Shown in pieces: positions 8,813-17,301 of a stretch of DNA of 64,000 nt. The DNA comes from Prevotella sp. (lineage in GTDB: Bacteria; Bacteroidota; Bacteroidia; Bacteroidales; Bacteroidaceae). Positions within the stretch are counted from its first letter, which is position 1. Every line of letters begins with the position of its first letter. The stretch spans positions 1 to 64,000 of the forward strand of contig JAGAGD010000115.1 in assembly GCA_017627765.1 (NCBI GenBank), given 5' to 3'. A program made the translations under genes and the position numbers. The notes below the pieces were generated by a model. The model searched no databases. It was not told the origin of the DNA and was given only the letters and a program-made list of their open reading frames with translations.

Positions 8813-10135
8813 ATGATCGACATAAAAGAAATTATAAAAAGATTGAATATAGAAAGACTTAATAATATGCAAACAAATGCAATTAAGTCTTTCAGAGAAA
8901 CAACCAAAGATATCATATTATTGTCTCCAACAGGTAGTGGTAAAACATTTGCATATTTATTGCCACTTTTAGAAAAGATTGATGTTGATTGCCAAGAAGT
9001 ACAGGCATTAGTTGTTGTACCAGGGCGTGAACTTGCATTACAATTGGTTACCGTTTTTCAAGACATGAAATGTGGCATAAGTGCAGTTAGTGTGTATGGC
9101 GGTAGGCCTACTATGGATGAAAATAGAGTAATTAAGCAAGTTTCTCCCCAAATAATATTTGGTACACCAGGAAGACTTAATGACCATATTGCAAAAAATA
9201 ATATTTCTACAGAAAAAATACGATATGTTGTTTTAGACGAATTTGATAAATGCTTAGAAATGGGGTTTCAAGATGAAATGAGACAACTTCTTGACCATTT
9301 GCAATACGTTAATCGTAGAATCCTAGTGTCAGCAACCCCTTCTGACGCAATTCCAAAATTTATAAATTTGTCATCTGCGATATGTATCGATTACCTTTCT
9401 AATTCAAAGCAGTTGTCAGAAAGAATATCTTTAAATATTGTTAGAAGTACAGAAAAAGATAAATTGGAATGCCTTATAAGGCTACTTCGTTATTTTAGAG
9501 ATAAAAGTACTATAGTGTTTCTAAATTACAGAGACTCTGTGGAACGTGTTTCTAATGCTTTGAAATTGGAAGGTTTTACAGTTAGTGTTTTTCATGGCGG
9601 ATTAAATCAAGATCAGAGAGAATCCGAACTGTATAGATTTTATAATGCTTCTGCTAATATATTAGTTGCTACAGATTTAGCATCTCGTGGGTTAGATATT
9701 CCAAATATTGATAATATAGTACACTATCATCTTCCTCTTAATGAAGAAGCATATATACATAGGGTAGGGCGCGCTACTCGTTGGATGAAGAGTGGAAATA
9801 CATATTTCATACTTAATCAAACAGAACATGTTCCAGAATACATTAAACTTGAACCACTTATTTTCGATATACCTGATAATCTGCCAAGCCCAATGAGTCC
9901 AAAAATGATTACATTATACATTGGCAAAGGCAAAAAAGATAAAATAAGCAAAGGTGATATTGTTGGCTTTTTATGTAAAAAAGGAGGTCTGACATCTAAC
10001 ATGATTGGAAGAATTGATGTTAAAGAACGATATACATACGTTGCTGTGGAGCGAAAAATAGTCAGAAACTTATTGAAAATAATTCAAGGAGAAAAAATAA
10101 AAGGAATTAAAACCATTGTAGAAATAATTAAGTGA
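8813..10135 (+). CDS. DbpA-like DEAD-box RNA helicase
   Basis: This 440-aa ATP-dependent RNA helicase has all core motifs: the Q motif around residue 18, SPTGSGKT (motif I), PGREL, GTPGRL, SATP (motif III) and YIHRVGRATR (motif VI). Motif II reads DEFD at residues 142-145 rather than DEAD. The C-terminal domain (about residues 365-438, ITLYIGKGKKDKISKGDIVG onward) resembles the DbpA RNA-binding domain, which in E. coli targets hairpin 92 of 23S rRNA. A role in large-subunit assembly is therefore likely, though RNA specificity is inferred. It is the last gene of the run that begins with the TPR paralogues. I do not give a symbol because several Bacteroidetes paralogues share this architecture. 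Confidence 0.88.
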   Translation: MIDIKEIIKRLNIERLNNMQTNAIKSFRETTKDIILLSPTGSGKTFAYLLPLLEKIDVDCQEVQALVVVPGRELALQLVTVFQDMKCGISAVSVYGGRPTMDENRVIKQVSPQIIFGTPGRLNDHIAKNNISTEKIRYVVLDEFDKCLEMGFQDEMRQLLDHLQYVNRRILVSATPSDAIPKFINLSSAICIDYLSNSKQLSERISLNIVRSTEKDKLECLIRLLRYFRDKSTIVFLNYRDSVERVSNALKLEGFTVSVFHGGLNQDQRESELYRFYNASANILVATDLASRGLDIPNIDNIVHYHLPLNEEAYIHRVGRATRWMKSGNTYFILNQTEHVPEYIKLEPLIFDIPDNLPSPMSPKMITLYIGKGKKDKISKGDIVGFLCKKGGLTSNMIGRIDVKERYTYVAVERKIVRNLLKIIQGEKIKGIKTIVEIIK

Positions 10136-10210
10136 AAAATGACATTTTGTAAAGTGAAAAGGTCAAATTTAACACATTTCAAAATAACATAGTAAATTAT
10201 TGCCCCAAAA

Positions 10211-10242
10211 TTTGGTTATTACAAAAATAAAATGTAATTTCG
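10211..10242 (+). promoter_or_regulatory. Promoter of serC-serA
   Basis: TTTG (10211-10214), a 20-bp spacer, and TAATTTCG (10235-10242) form a good Bacteroidetes -33/-7 pair with one mismatch in the -7 box. The leader to serC is about 50 nt. Confidence 0.75.
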
Positions 10243-10297
10243 CAAGCAATTATAATTGACTATAAAATATTATTAATCTTAAATTTTTTATATTAAT

Positions 10298-11362
10298 ATG
10301 AAGTACAATTTTACCGCAGGACCTTGCATGCTAAACCGCTCGGTCATTGAGAAAACTGCAGACGCTATCTTAGATTTCAATGGTATGGGACTGTCTTTGG
10401 CTGAAATAAGCCACCGTTCAAAAGACTTCCAAGCTGTTATTGATGAGGCAGAAGCTTTGGTTAAAGAACTACTCGAAGTACCCGAAGGATACTCTGTACT
10501 ATTCCTCGGCGGTGGTGCATCACTTGAGTTCTGTATGATTCCTTACAACTTCCTTGTTAAGAAGGCTGCTTACTTAAACACTGGTGTTTGGGCAAAGAAG
10601 GCTATGAAGGAAGCAAAATTGTTTGGTGAAGTAGTTGAAGTTGCTTCTTCTGCAGATGCAAACTATACTTTTATCCCTAAAGGTTGGACATGTCCTACAG
10701 ATGTTGACTATTTACACATTACAACAAATAACACAATCTATGGAACTGAAATACGTAAGGATCTTGATGTTCCTGTACGTCTGATTGCCGACATGTCTTC
10801 AGATATTTTCAGTCGTCCAGTAGATGTTTCTAAGTATGATGCTATTTATGCAGGTGCTCAGAAAAATCTTTCTATGGCAGGTGTTACAGTTGTTATCGTA
10901 AAGAATGATGTTCTTGGACGTGCTCCACGTGAGATACCTACAATGCTTGATTATCGCACACATGTTGACAAGGGTTCTATGTTCAATACTCCTCCAGTTG
11001 TTCCTATCTATTGCGCTATGCAGAATCTTCGTTGGATTAAAGAACAAGGTGGTTTGAAAGCAATGGATGAACTTGCACAGCGTCGTGCTGCTATTGTTTA
11101 TGAAGAAATTGATCGTAACAAGCTTTTCCGTGGAACAGTAGAAGCTGAGGACCGTTCACTCATGAACATTTGCTTTGTTATGAACGATGAATATAAAGAG
11201 CTTGAAAAACCATTCTTTGATTTTGCTACTGAGCGAGGAATGGTTGGTATTAAGGGACACCGTTCTGTTGGTGGCTTCCGTGCAAGTACATACAATGCGA
11301 TGACAATTGAAGGTTGTGAGGCGCTTGTTAAGTGCATGAAGGATTTCGAAGCTCAACACTAA
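10298..11362 (+). CDS. serC: Phosphoserine aminotransferase
   Basis: This 354-aa class-V PLP enzyme converts 3-phosphohydroxypyruvate and glutamate to phosphoserine, the second step of serine synthesis. It also acts in pyridoxal phosphate synthesis in some bacteria. The family start [11 protein letters not shown] is present. The PLP-binding lysine is K189 in [13 protein letters not shown]-terminal substrate-binding arginines lie in [19 protein letters not shown]. Length is normal. The gene has its own promoter, and serA follows after 39 bases, so the first two pathway steps are in one operon, in reverse order of use. Confidence 0.96.
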   Translation: MKYNFTAGPCMLNRSVIEKTADAILDFNGMGLSLAEISHRSKDFQAVIDEAEALVKELLEVPEGYSVLFLGGGASLEFCMIPYNFLVKKAAYLNTGVWAKKAMKEAKLFGEVVEVASSADANYTFIPKGWTCPTDVDYLHITTNNTIYGTEIRKDLDVPVRLIADMSSDIFSRPVDVSKYDAIYAGAQKNLSMAGVTVVIVKNDVLGRAPREIPTMLDYRTHVDKGSMFNTPPVVPIYCAMQNLRWIKEQGGLKAMDELAQRRAAIVYEEIDRNKLFRGTVEAEDRSLMNICFVMNDEYKELEKPFFDFATERGMVGIKGHRSVGGFRASTYNAMTIEGCEALVKCMKDFEAQH

Positions 11363-11401
11363 TTTAATTAATATTTTATCACTTTAACTTCAAATAAAAA
11401 T

Positions 11402-12319
11402 ATGAAAGTTTTAGTTGCTACTGAAAAACCTTTTGCACCAGTTGCAATTGAAGGTATTAGAAAAGAAATAGAAAGTGCAGGACACGAACTCGTGCTTCTT
11501 GAAAAATATACAGAAAAAGCTCAACTTTTGGATGCAGTAAAAGACGCTGACGCAATGATTATCCGTTCAGATAAGGTTGATGCTGAAGTATTAGATGCAG
11601 CAAAACAACTTAAAATAGTTGTTCGTGCAGGTGCAGGCTATGACAATATAGATTTGTCTGCAGCTACATCTCACGGTGTTGTTGCAGAAAATACACCTGG
11701 ACAGAACTCAAATGCTGTTGCAGAATTAGTTTTTGGCCTTTTGGTATATGCTGTTCGTAACTTCTTTAATGGTAAGGCTGGAACAGAATTGAAGGGCAAA
11801 AAACTTGGTATTCTTGCATTTGGAAATGTAGGACGTAATGTTGCTCGTGTTGCTAAAGGTTTTGGTATGGACGTATATGCTTATGATGCATTCTGTCCAG
11901 CGAGTGTAATTGAAGAAGCAGGTGTGCATGCAGTTGCAAACCAAGATGAGCTTTTCAAGACTTGTGATGTCGTATCTTTGCATATTCCTGCAACTCCAGA
12001 AACAAAACAAAGCATTAATTTCGCTGTTGTTAATCAGATGCACAAGGGTGGTATTCTTGTTAATACTGCGCGTAAAGAGGTTATTAATGAGCCAGAACTT
12101 ATAAAATTGATGTCTGAGCGTGAGGATCTCAAATTTGTAACTGATATCAAACCTGATGCAGATGCTGATTTCGCTAAATTTGAGGGACGCTACTTCAGCA
12201 CCCCAAAGAAAATGGGAGCACAGACAGCTGAGGCAAATATCAATGCAGGTATTGCTGCAGCAAAACAGATTAATGCATTCTTTGCTGATGGATGTACAAA
12301 ATTCCAAGTTAATAAATAA
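11402..12319 (+). CDS. serA: D-3-phosphoglycerate dehydrogenase, short lysine-type
   Basis: This 305-aa NAD-dependent 2-hydroxyacid dehydrogenase oxidises 3-phosphoglycerate, the committed step of serine synthesis. The Rossmann loop reads AFGNVGRNVA, with Ala replacing the first Gly of GxGxxG. The catalytic Arg lies in VNTARKEVINE. The usual catalytic His before GAST/GAQT is missing. The segment is STPKKMGAQT, with Lys at residues 269 and 270. There is no C-terminal ACT or ASB domain, so allosteric serine feedback is not expected. Short enzymes with Lys in place of His are a known PGDH subtype, described from Entamoeba histolytica. Its position next to serC supports the assignment. Confidence 0.9.
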   Translation: MKVLVATEKPFAPVAIEGIRKEIESAGHELVLLEKYTEKAQLLDAVKDADAMIIRSDKVDAEVLDAAKQLKIVVRAGAGYDNIDLSAATSHGVVAENTPGQNSNAVAELVFGLLVYAVRNFFNGKAGTELKGKKLGILAFGNVGRNVARVAKGFGMDVYAYDAFCPASVIEEAGVHAVANQDELFKTCDVVSLHIPATPETKQSINFAVVNQMHKGGILVNTARKEVINEPELIKLMSEREDLKFVTDIKPDADADFAKFEGRYFSTPKKMGAQTAEANINAGIAAAKQINAFFADGCTKFQVNK

Positions 12320-12328
12320 TAATTAATA

Positions 12329-12435
12329 ATTAAGGAGTTGAAGTTATAAATTGAAATAAAGACTAAATGGTTTAATGAATGTTTTTATTTTTAAGTCATT
12401 GGTCATGTATTTCATTATAACTTAAACTCCTTAAT
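12329..12435. repeat. Large imperfect inverted repeat between serA and the DUF1015 gene
   Basis: The left arm (12329-12358) starts ATTAAGGAGTTGAAGTTATAA. The right arm (12408-12435) is its reverse complement apart from one mismatch and a two-base gap. The loop of about 49 nt is AT-rich. There is no T-run, so it is not a standard terminator. It could be a MITE-like element, an mRNA-stabilising hairpin or a recombination remnant. It fills nearly the whole gap between the two genes. Confidence 0.7.
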
Positions 12436-12454
12436 ATTTCTAATAAATTTAATT

Positions 12455-13702
12455 ATGGCAATAGTTAAACCATTTCGTGGAGTTCGTCCTCCAAAAGATT
12501 TAGTTGAAAAAGTTGAATGTCGCCCATATGATGTGCTTGATTCTGAAGAAGCACGTGCCGAAGCTGGTGATAACCCAATGAGTCTTTATCGCATCATAAA
12601 ACCTGAAATAAACTTTGAACCAGGAACTTCTGAGTATGATCCTAGAGTTTATGATAAAGCTGCAGAAAATTTCCAAATGTTCCAAGACAAAGGTTGGTTA
12701 AAGCAAGACGATAAAGAACATTATTATATATATGCTCAGACAATGAATGGTAAGACTCAATATGGTCTTGTTGTTGGCGCATATGTAAATGATTATATGA
12801 CTGGAGTCATCAAGAAGCACGAGTTAACCCGTCGTGACAAAGAAGAGGATCGTATGAAACATGTTAGGGCTAATAACGCTAATATAGAACCGGTGTTCTT
12901 TGCATATCCAGATAACGAAGTTCTTGATAAACTAATTATGCGATATGCTGCAACTGAACCTGAATATGACTTCATTGCCCCTATTGACGGATTTGGTCAC
13001 AAATTTTGGGTAATATCTAATGAAGATGATATTAAAACAATCACAGAAGAATTTGGCAAAATGCCTTCTTTGTATATAGCTGATGGTCACCATCGTTCAG
13101 CTGCAGCAGCTCTTGTCGGTGCAGAAAAAGCAAAGCAGAACCCAAATCATCGTGGTGATGAAGAATACAATTACTTCATGGCGGTATGTTTCCAAGCTAG
13201 TCAATTGACCATTCTTGATTATAATCGTGTCATTAAAGATTTGAATGGCCTCACAAGTGAACAATTCCTTGATGCTTTAAAGAAGAATTTTGATGTTGAA
13301 GACAAAGGAACTGATATTTACAAACCAGCTCATCTTCATGAATTCTCTCTTTATCTTGATAGCCACTGGTATAGTCTTAATGCTAAAGAAGGAACATTTG
13401 ACAACAATGACCCAATAGGTGTACTTGACGTTGATATTTCTTCACGCCTAATTCTTGATGAAATACTTGGCATTAAAGACCTTCGTAGCGATAAGAGAAT
13501 TGACTTTGTTGGAGGACTTCGCGGATTAGAAGAATTAAAACGCCGTGTTGATAGTGGTGAAATGAGAGTTGCTTTGGCTCTTTATCCGGTATCAATGAAA
13601 CAAATTATGGATATTGCTGACAGCGGTAAAATTATGCCTCCAAAAGCAACATGGTTTGAACCAAAACTGCGCAGTGGTCTCATTATCCACAAACTCTCAT
13701 AA
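12455..13702 (+). CDS. DUF1015 family protein
   Basis: This 415-aa protein matches the DUF1015 family. Conserved segments are VKPFRGVRPPKDLVEKVECRPYD at the start, LYIADGHHRSAAAA at about residues 205-218, and the C-terminal PVSMKQIMDIADSGKIMPPKATWFEPKLRSGL. The family often sits beside serA and serC in Bacteroidetes and Firmicutes, as here. That context suggests a role in serine or phosphoserine metabolism, but the activity has not been derived from sequence. The histidine pair in DGHHR looks catalytic or metal-binding, which is inference. The gene lies 135 bases after serA, across the large inverted repeat. Confidence 0.9.
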   Translation: MAIVKPFRGVRPPKDLVEKVECRPYDVLDSEEARAEAGDNPMSLYRIIKPEINFEPGTSEYDPRVYDKAAENFQMFQDKGWLKQDDKEHYYIYAQTMNGKTQYGLVVGAYVNDYMTGVIKKHELTRRDKEEDRMKHVRANNANIEPVFFAYPDNEVLDKLIMRYAATEPEYDFIAPIDGFGHKFWVISNEDDIKTITEEFGKMPSLYIADGHHRSAAAALVGAEKAKQNPNHRGDEEYNYFMAVCFQASQLTILDYNRVIKDLNGLTSEQFLDALKKNFDVEDKGTDIYKPAHLHEFSLYLDSHWYSLNAKEGTFDNNDPIGVLDVDISSRLILDEILGIKDLRSDKRIDFVGGLRGLEELKRRVDSGEMRVALALYPVSMKQIMDIADSGKIMPPKATWFEPKLRSGLIIHKLS

Positions 13703-13733
13703 CATTTGATTGAGATGTGTAATTCCAATTAAC

Positions 13734-14321
13734 ATGATTGATACATATCTTACGATTTCTGATAAAATAGGCGAGGGCTACTACACGGAAAAGCGTAGTA
13801 AGTTCCTCGCCTATTGCCATCATGTAGATAATATTCATGAAATTAAAGAGATATTAGCTTTTTATCGCAAAAAATATTATGATGCGCGACATATATGCTA
13901 TGCATATGTATTAGGTCCAGAACGACAGGAATATAGAGTTAATGATGATGGCGAACCAAGTTCAACTGCAGGTAAGCCAATTTTAGGTCATATTAATTCA
14001 AAGAAATTGACAAATATCCTTATTGTTGTAATTAGATATTATGGCGGAATAAATTTGGGTACTGGCGGTTTAATTTTAGCCTATAAGGAAGCTGCTAAAG
14101 AGGCAATAAATGACACTGAAATTATTGAAAAGCAAGTAGAAGAAATAATTGTTTATACTTTCTCTTATATTATGATGAATGACGTAATGCGCATTGTAAA
14201 AGAGATGTCAGCAAAAATAATAAATCAAAAATTCGATAATACATGCGAAATATCTTTATCAATAATTAGGTCAAAAGCCGATGAATTACATGAACGTCTA
14301 AATAAATTATCTTTCAAATAG
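13734..14321 (+). CDS. YigZ/IMPACT family protein
   Basis: I place the start at the ATG at 13734 (195 aa, MIDTYLTISDKIGEGYYTEK). A longer in-frame TTG reading exists from 13710 but lacks family support. The UPF0029/IMPACT core is clear: KRSKFLAYCHHV, DARHICYAYVLG, NDDGEPSSTAGKPILG and IRYYGGINLGTGGLILAYKEAA. The shorter C-terminal domain is of the DUF1949 type. Homologues include E. coli YigZ and eukaryotic IMPACT, a regulator of Gcn2. The bacterial role is not settled, and links to translation or stress are proposed from homology. It follows the DUF1015 gene by 31 bases and ends at a shared bidirectional terminator. Confidence 0.88.
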   Translation: MIDTYLTISDKIGEGYYTEKRSKFLAYCHHVDNIHEIKEILAFYRKKYYDARHICYAYVLGPERQEYRVNDDGEPSSTAGKPILGHINSKKLTNILIVVIRYYGGINLGTGGLILAYKEAAKEAINDTEIIEKQVEEIIVYTFSYIMMNDVMRIVKEMSAKIINQKFDNTCEISLSIIRSKADELHERLNKLSFK

Positions 14322-14338
14322 ATCTAAATTATATATAA

Positions 14339-14372
14339 AAAAAAGGTTTTAGCTTATAACTAAAACCTTTTT
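14339..14372. terminator. Bidirectional terminator
   Basis: AAAAAGGTTTTAG and CTAAAACCTTTTT (about 14340-14352 and 14360-14372) pair around a 7-nt loop, with A and T runs on both sides. It separates the convergent YigZ-family and biotin-carrier genes. Confidence 0.9.
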
Positions 14373-14397
14373 AAAACTTACATTGATTAATTATATA

Positions 14398-14829
14398 TTA
14401 TTCAATAACAACCAATGGTGTATCTTCCATTACGTTAGCACCAACCTTTACAAGTATAGCAGCAATTTTACCGTCTTTATTAGCTTCAAGATTGTTAGCC
14501 ATCTTCATTGCTTCAAGGACTACAACTGTATCACCTTTCTTAACTTCATCGCCAATAGCAACTTTAATTTCTGTTACTACACCTGGTAATGGAGCCTTTA
14601 CTGCATCAGCAGTGTTAACATTTGCGTTGCTAGATGGAGCATCATCAGTAGAAGACTCTTGTTGCGCTACAGGTTTAACTACTACTTTTTTCTTTTCTGG
14701 TTCAGGTTCTGGTTCCATTTCAACTTTAAAAACTTCACCATTTACTGTAACCTCAGCAATATTCTCTACGATTTCGCCAATAGCAACCTCGTATTTTGTA
14801 CCATTTATGGTATATTTATATTCTTTCAT
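14398..14829 (-). CDS. Biotin carboxyl carrier protein of the decarboxylase (gamma subunit), locus 1
   Basis: This 143-aa protein has three parts: an N-terminal domain (MKEYKYTINGTKYEV, residues 1-38), a linker rich in Pro, Glu and Lys and then Ser and Asn (39-75), and a C-terminal biotinyl domain (about 78-143). The biotinylated lysine is K109 in LEAMKMANN. It carries CO2 as carboxybiotin between the carboxyltransferase and its partner. It resembles MmdC of the Veillonella methylmalonyl-CoA decarboxylase. A second copy of the same design lies at 60138-60605, next to the membrane subunits. The gene is last in a minus-strand run after the epimerase, MmdA and a small peptide. No biotin carboxylase (AccC) gene is present in the window, which favours a decarboxylase or transcarboxylase over a classical propionyl-CoA carboxylase. 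Confidence 0.92.
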   Translation of the reverse strand: MKEYKYTINGTKYEVAIGEIVENIAEVTVNGEVFKVEMEPEPEPEKKKVVVKPVAQQESSTDDAPSSNANVNTADAVKAPLPGVVTEIKVAIGDEVKKGDTVVVLEAMKMANNLEANKDGKIAAILVKVGANVMEDTPLVVIE

Positions 14830-14848
14830 TTAACTAATAACTAAAGAT

Positions 14849-15007
14849 TTATGGATGTAGGGTCATCATTAGCATGTGCTCATTCCACTGGGTGTTACGA
14901 GGACAAATTGTAATGACACCAGACTCCTTGTCATGTACATTATTACCTTTAAACTCATGTAGTGCCAAAGATATGGCAGCATACACTTCATTATTATTTT
15001 TTGCCAT
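14849..15007 (-). CDS. Small MmdE-like subunit (free OadG C-terminal tail)
   Basis: This 52-aa protein begins MAKNNNEVYAAISLALHEFK. A longer in-frame reading exists upstream but overlaps mmdA, and the ATG at 15007 lies 19 bases after the mmdA stop. Its segment NEVYAAISLALHEF..NNVHDKESGVITI aligns with the last 40 residues of the lamin-tail/OadG protein at 59176-60114 (EEYLAVIAMALKEYEDNSHD, then SESGIITI). It has no membrane segment. In Veillonella parvula the epsilon subunit MmdE is a similar short peptide homologous to the end of the delta subunit and stabilises the complex. I infer the same role here, holding MmdA to the rest of the enzyme. Confidence 0.75.
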   Translation of the reverse strand: MAKNNNEVYAAISLALHEFKGNNVHDKESGVITICPRNTQWNEHMLMMTLHP

Positions 15008-15026
15008 TTTGTAATTATTTAATACA

Positions 15027-16592
15027 TTACATTGGTATGTTTCCGTGTTTCTTAGCAGGCAATGAATCACGTTTTGTAGCAAGTTGCGCCAACGCACGAC
15101 AGATGCGGAAACGTGTGTTTCTTGGCTCAATCACATCATCGATATAGCCATAACGAGCAGCCTGATATGGATTAGCAAAGAGCTCAGAGTATTCTTCCTC
15201 CTTATCTGCAATAAATGCTTTAACATCTTCACCTGCCTCTTTCTTCGCTTTAGCTTCTTTTGCATAAAGTACGGCTACAGCACCAGATGCACCCATAACG
15301 GCAATTTCTGCATTTGGCCATGCATAGTTCAAGTCGGTATGAAGTTGTTTACATCCCATAACGATATGACTGCCACCATAACTCTTACGGAGAGTAATGG
15401 TTATCTTTGGAACAGTTGCTTCTCCGTATGCATATAGCAACTGTGCTCCATGAAGGATAACTGCATTGTATTCTTGGCCCGTTCCTGGCAAAAATCCTGG
15501 AACATCAACTAATGAAACAATAGGAATGTTAAATGCATCACAGAAACGAACAAAGCGCGCACCCTTACGACTTGCGTTAACATCAAGTACACCTGCATAG
15601 CATGAAGGCTGATTAGCTACGATTCCAACGCTTTGACCGTTAAATCTAGCAAAACCTACGATTATATTTCGCGCAAACTTAGGTTGTACTTCGAAGAATT
15701 CTCCATTATCAGTAATTGCAGAAATTACCTTATACATATCGTATGCTTTGTTTGGATCATCTGGCAAAATCTCATTTAGAGAATCCTCCATACGATCAAT
15801 TGGGTCAGTGCATTCTTTACGTGGAGTTTCTTCCATGTTATTAGAAGGAATGTAACTTAAAAGTGTCTTGATCATTTCCAAAGCTTCTTCTTCTGTTGAT
15901 GCTGTGAAATGAGTTACTCCACTTTTTGTTGAGTGTACACTTGCACCACCAAGATGCTCTTGATCAACGTCTTCTCCAGTAACTGTTTTAACTACTTTTG
16001 GACCGGTAAGGAACATATATGATGTATTTTCCATCATAAGTGTAAAGTCAGTTAGCGCAGGAGAATAAACAGCACCACCAGCACAAGGGCCAAAAATACC
16101 TGAAATCTGTGGAACAACACCTGAAGCCAAAATGTTGCGCTCAAAAATTTCAGCATATCCTGCCAAAGCATTAACAGCTTCTTGAATACGAGCTCCACCA
16201 GAGTCATTTATACCAATAACAGGTGCACCCATTTTCATGGCCATGTCCATTACCTTGCAGATTTTTTGTGCCATGGTTTCTGAGAGTGATCCACCGTTTA
16301 CAGTGAAATCCTGAGCAAAGATATATACTAAACGACCATCAATTGTACCAGAACCAGCAACAACGCCATCGCCAAGATATTGTTTCTTCTCCATACCGAA
16401 ATTGGTACAACGGTGAAGTTTAAACATGTCAAATTCTTCGAAACTACCTTCGTCGAGTAGCATGTCAATACGTTCACGAGCTGTGTATTTCCCGCGTGCA
16501 TGTTGTTTTTCGATAGCTTTCTCACCACCGCCTAAACGAGCTTGCTCACGTTTAGCAATCAATGCTTTAATTTTTTCTAGTTGTTTACTCAT
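15027..16592 (-). CDS. mmdA: Methylmalonyl-CoA decarboxylase alpha subunit / carboxyltransferase
   Basis: This 521-aa member of the acyl-CoA carboxyltransferase family has two crotonase-like halves. The N-terminal half shows [39 protein letters not shown] and [16 protein letters not shown]. The C-terminal half shows [38 protein letters not shown] and [15 protein letters not shown]. It moves the carboxyl group between methylmalonyl-CoA (or propionyl-CoA) and carrier-bound biotin. The upstream epimerase and downstream biotin carrier support methylmalonyl-CoA as the substrate. The same fold is found in propionyl-CoA carboxylase beta (PccB), which cannot be excluded. There is no pump subunit nearby; OadB lies 45 kb away. 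Confidence 0.92.
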   Translation of the reverse strand: MSKQLEKIKALIAKREQARLGGGEKAIEKQHARGKYTARERIDMLLDEGSFEEFDMFKLHRCTNFGMEKKQYLGDGVVAGSGTIDGRLVYIFAQDFTVNGGSLSETMAQKICKVMDMAMKMGAPVIGINDSGGARIQEAVNALAGYAEIFERNILASGVVPQISGIFGPCAGGAVYSPALTDFTLMMENTSYMFLTGPKVVKTVTGEDVDQEHLGGASVHSTKSGVTHFTASTEEEALEMIKTLLSYIPSNNMEETPRKECTDPIDRMEDSLNEILPDDPNKAYDMYKVISAITDNGEFFEVQPKFARNIIVGFARFNGQSVGIVANQPSCYAGVLDVNASRKGARFVRFCDAFNIPIVSLVDVPGFLPGTGQEYNAVILHGAQLLYAYGEATVPKITITLRKSYGGSHIVMGCKQLHTDLNYAWPNAEIAVMGASGAVAVLYAKEAKAKKEAGEDVKAFIADKEEEYSELFANPYQAARYGYIDDVIEPRNTRFRICRALAQLATKRDSLPAKKHGNIPM

Positions 16593-16641
16593 TTCTTTTA
16601 ATATATTTTATAATCTTATTCTTTTGCTTTTTATATTATAC

Positions 16642-17046
16642 TTAGTGTTCGCAAAGTTCAGTTAAAATACCACATGTTGATTTCGGGTGTAAAAATGCGA
16701 TGTTAAGGTTCTCAGCACCTTTGCGTGGAGCTTTATCAATAAGACGAATTCCTTTTTCATCACATTCTGCCAATGCATTAGCAACACCATCTTCAATACA
16801 GAAAGCCACATGGTGAACCCCCTTGTTACCTTTGTCAAGCCATTTTTGGATAGTGCTTTCAGGTGATGTTGGTTCTAAAAGTTCGAGTTTAACTTCGCCG
16901 CATTTCAAAAATGCAGTTTTTACTTTTTGATCTTCTACTACTTCTACAGCATAGCAATCTAAACCAAGAACTTCCTTAAAATAGGGGAGTGCTTCTTCAA
17001 TGCTTTGTACAGCAATTCCTAAATGTTCAATGTGTGAAATTTTCAT
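16642..17046 (-). CDS. mce: Methylmalonyl-CoA epimerase
   Basis: This 134-aa vicinal-oxygen-chelate enzyme interconverts the R and S forms of methylmalonyl-CoA. It thus links the mutase product to the decarboxylase. The paired beta-alpha-beta-beta-beta modules and metal ligands are visible: HIEHLGIAV (H8), the VKLELLEP strand, GVHHVAF and the C-terminal LTELCEH. Length matches the family (about 130-150 aa). It is first in the minus-strand run with mmdA (49-bp gap). A -7 box TACCTTTG lies on the minus strand at 17101-17094 with TTTC at the -33 position. Confidence 0.95.
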   Translation of the reverse strand: MKISHIEHLGIAVQSIEEALPYFKEVLGLDCYAVEVVEDQKVKTAFLKCGEVKLELLEPTSPESTIQKWLDKGNKGVHHVAFCIEDGVANALAECDEKGIRLIDKAPRKGAENLNIAFLHPKSTCGILTELCEH

Positions 17047-17093
17047 TTTATTATTGTTTTAAATGGTTTTTTGAATATTATTGCAAAGGTAAT

Positions 17094-17125
17094 CAATTCT
17101 TTTTTAAGGAGGAAAATTTTTGTCT
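17094..17125 (-). promoter_or_regulatory. Promoter of the mce-mmdA operon
   Basis: On the minus strand TACCTTTG (17101-17094) matches the -7 consensus. TTTC (17125-17122) sits 20 bp upstream as a one-mismatch -33 box. The leader is about 40-47 nt. Confidence 0.65.
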
Positions 17126-17235
17126 TTTTTTTGCCCTATAAATGGATATATTTAGTTTTATTCAATATTAGAATTATTAAATAAATGCATTGATCATGGA
17201 TTTAGTTGCAGTTTTAGCTTAATTACATAAACTAA

Positions 17236-17281
17236 AATAATCCAATCCGTCAAAATGTAGTCATGATGAGATTGGATTATT
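17236..17281 (-). terminator. Terminator of the TonB-dependent receptor gene
   Basis: AATAATCCAATC (17236-17247) and GATTGGATTATT (17270-17281) pair perfectly over 12 bp around a 22-nt loop. On the minus strand a T-rich tail follows. It lies 20 bases past the receptor stop codon. Confidence 0.75.
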
Positions 17282-17301
17282 CTAATGAAGAAATTTAGTA
17301 T

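Noticed and set aside
12329..12435. Rho-independent terminator between serA and the DUF1015 gene
   Set aside because: The stem is long and AT-rich with a loop of about 49 nt and no T-run after it.
15084..15437. 117-aa open frame on the plus strand inside mmdA
   Set aside because: It is a shadow of the well-supported antisense carboxyltransferase gene and has no family features.
14398..16592. Reading the locus as a classical propionyl-CoA carboxylase
   Set aside because: No biotin carboxylase gene is present, and a decarboxylase-type small subunit and epimerase are. It is not fully excluded.
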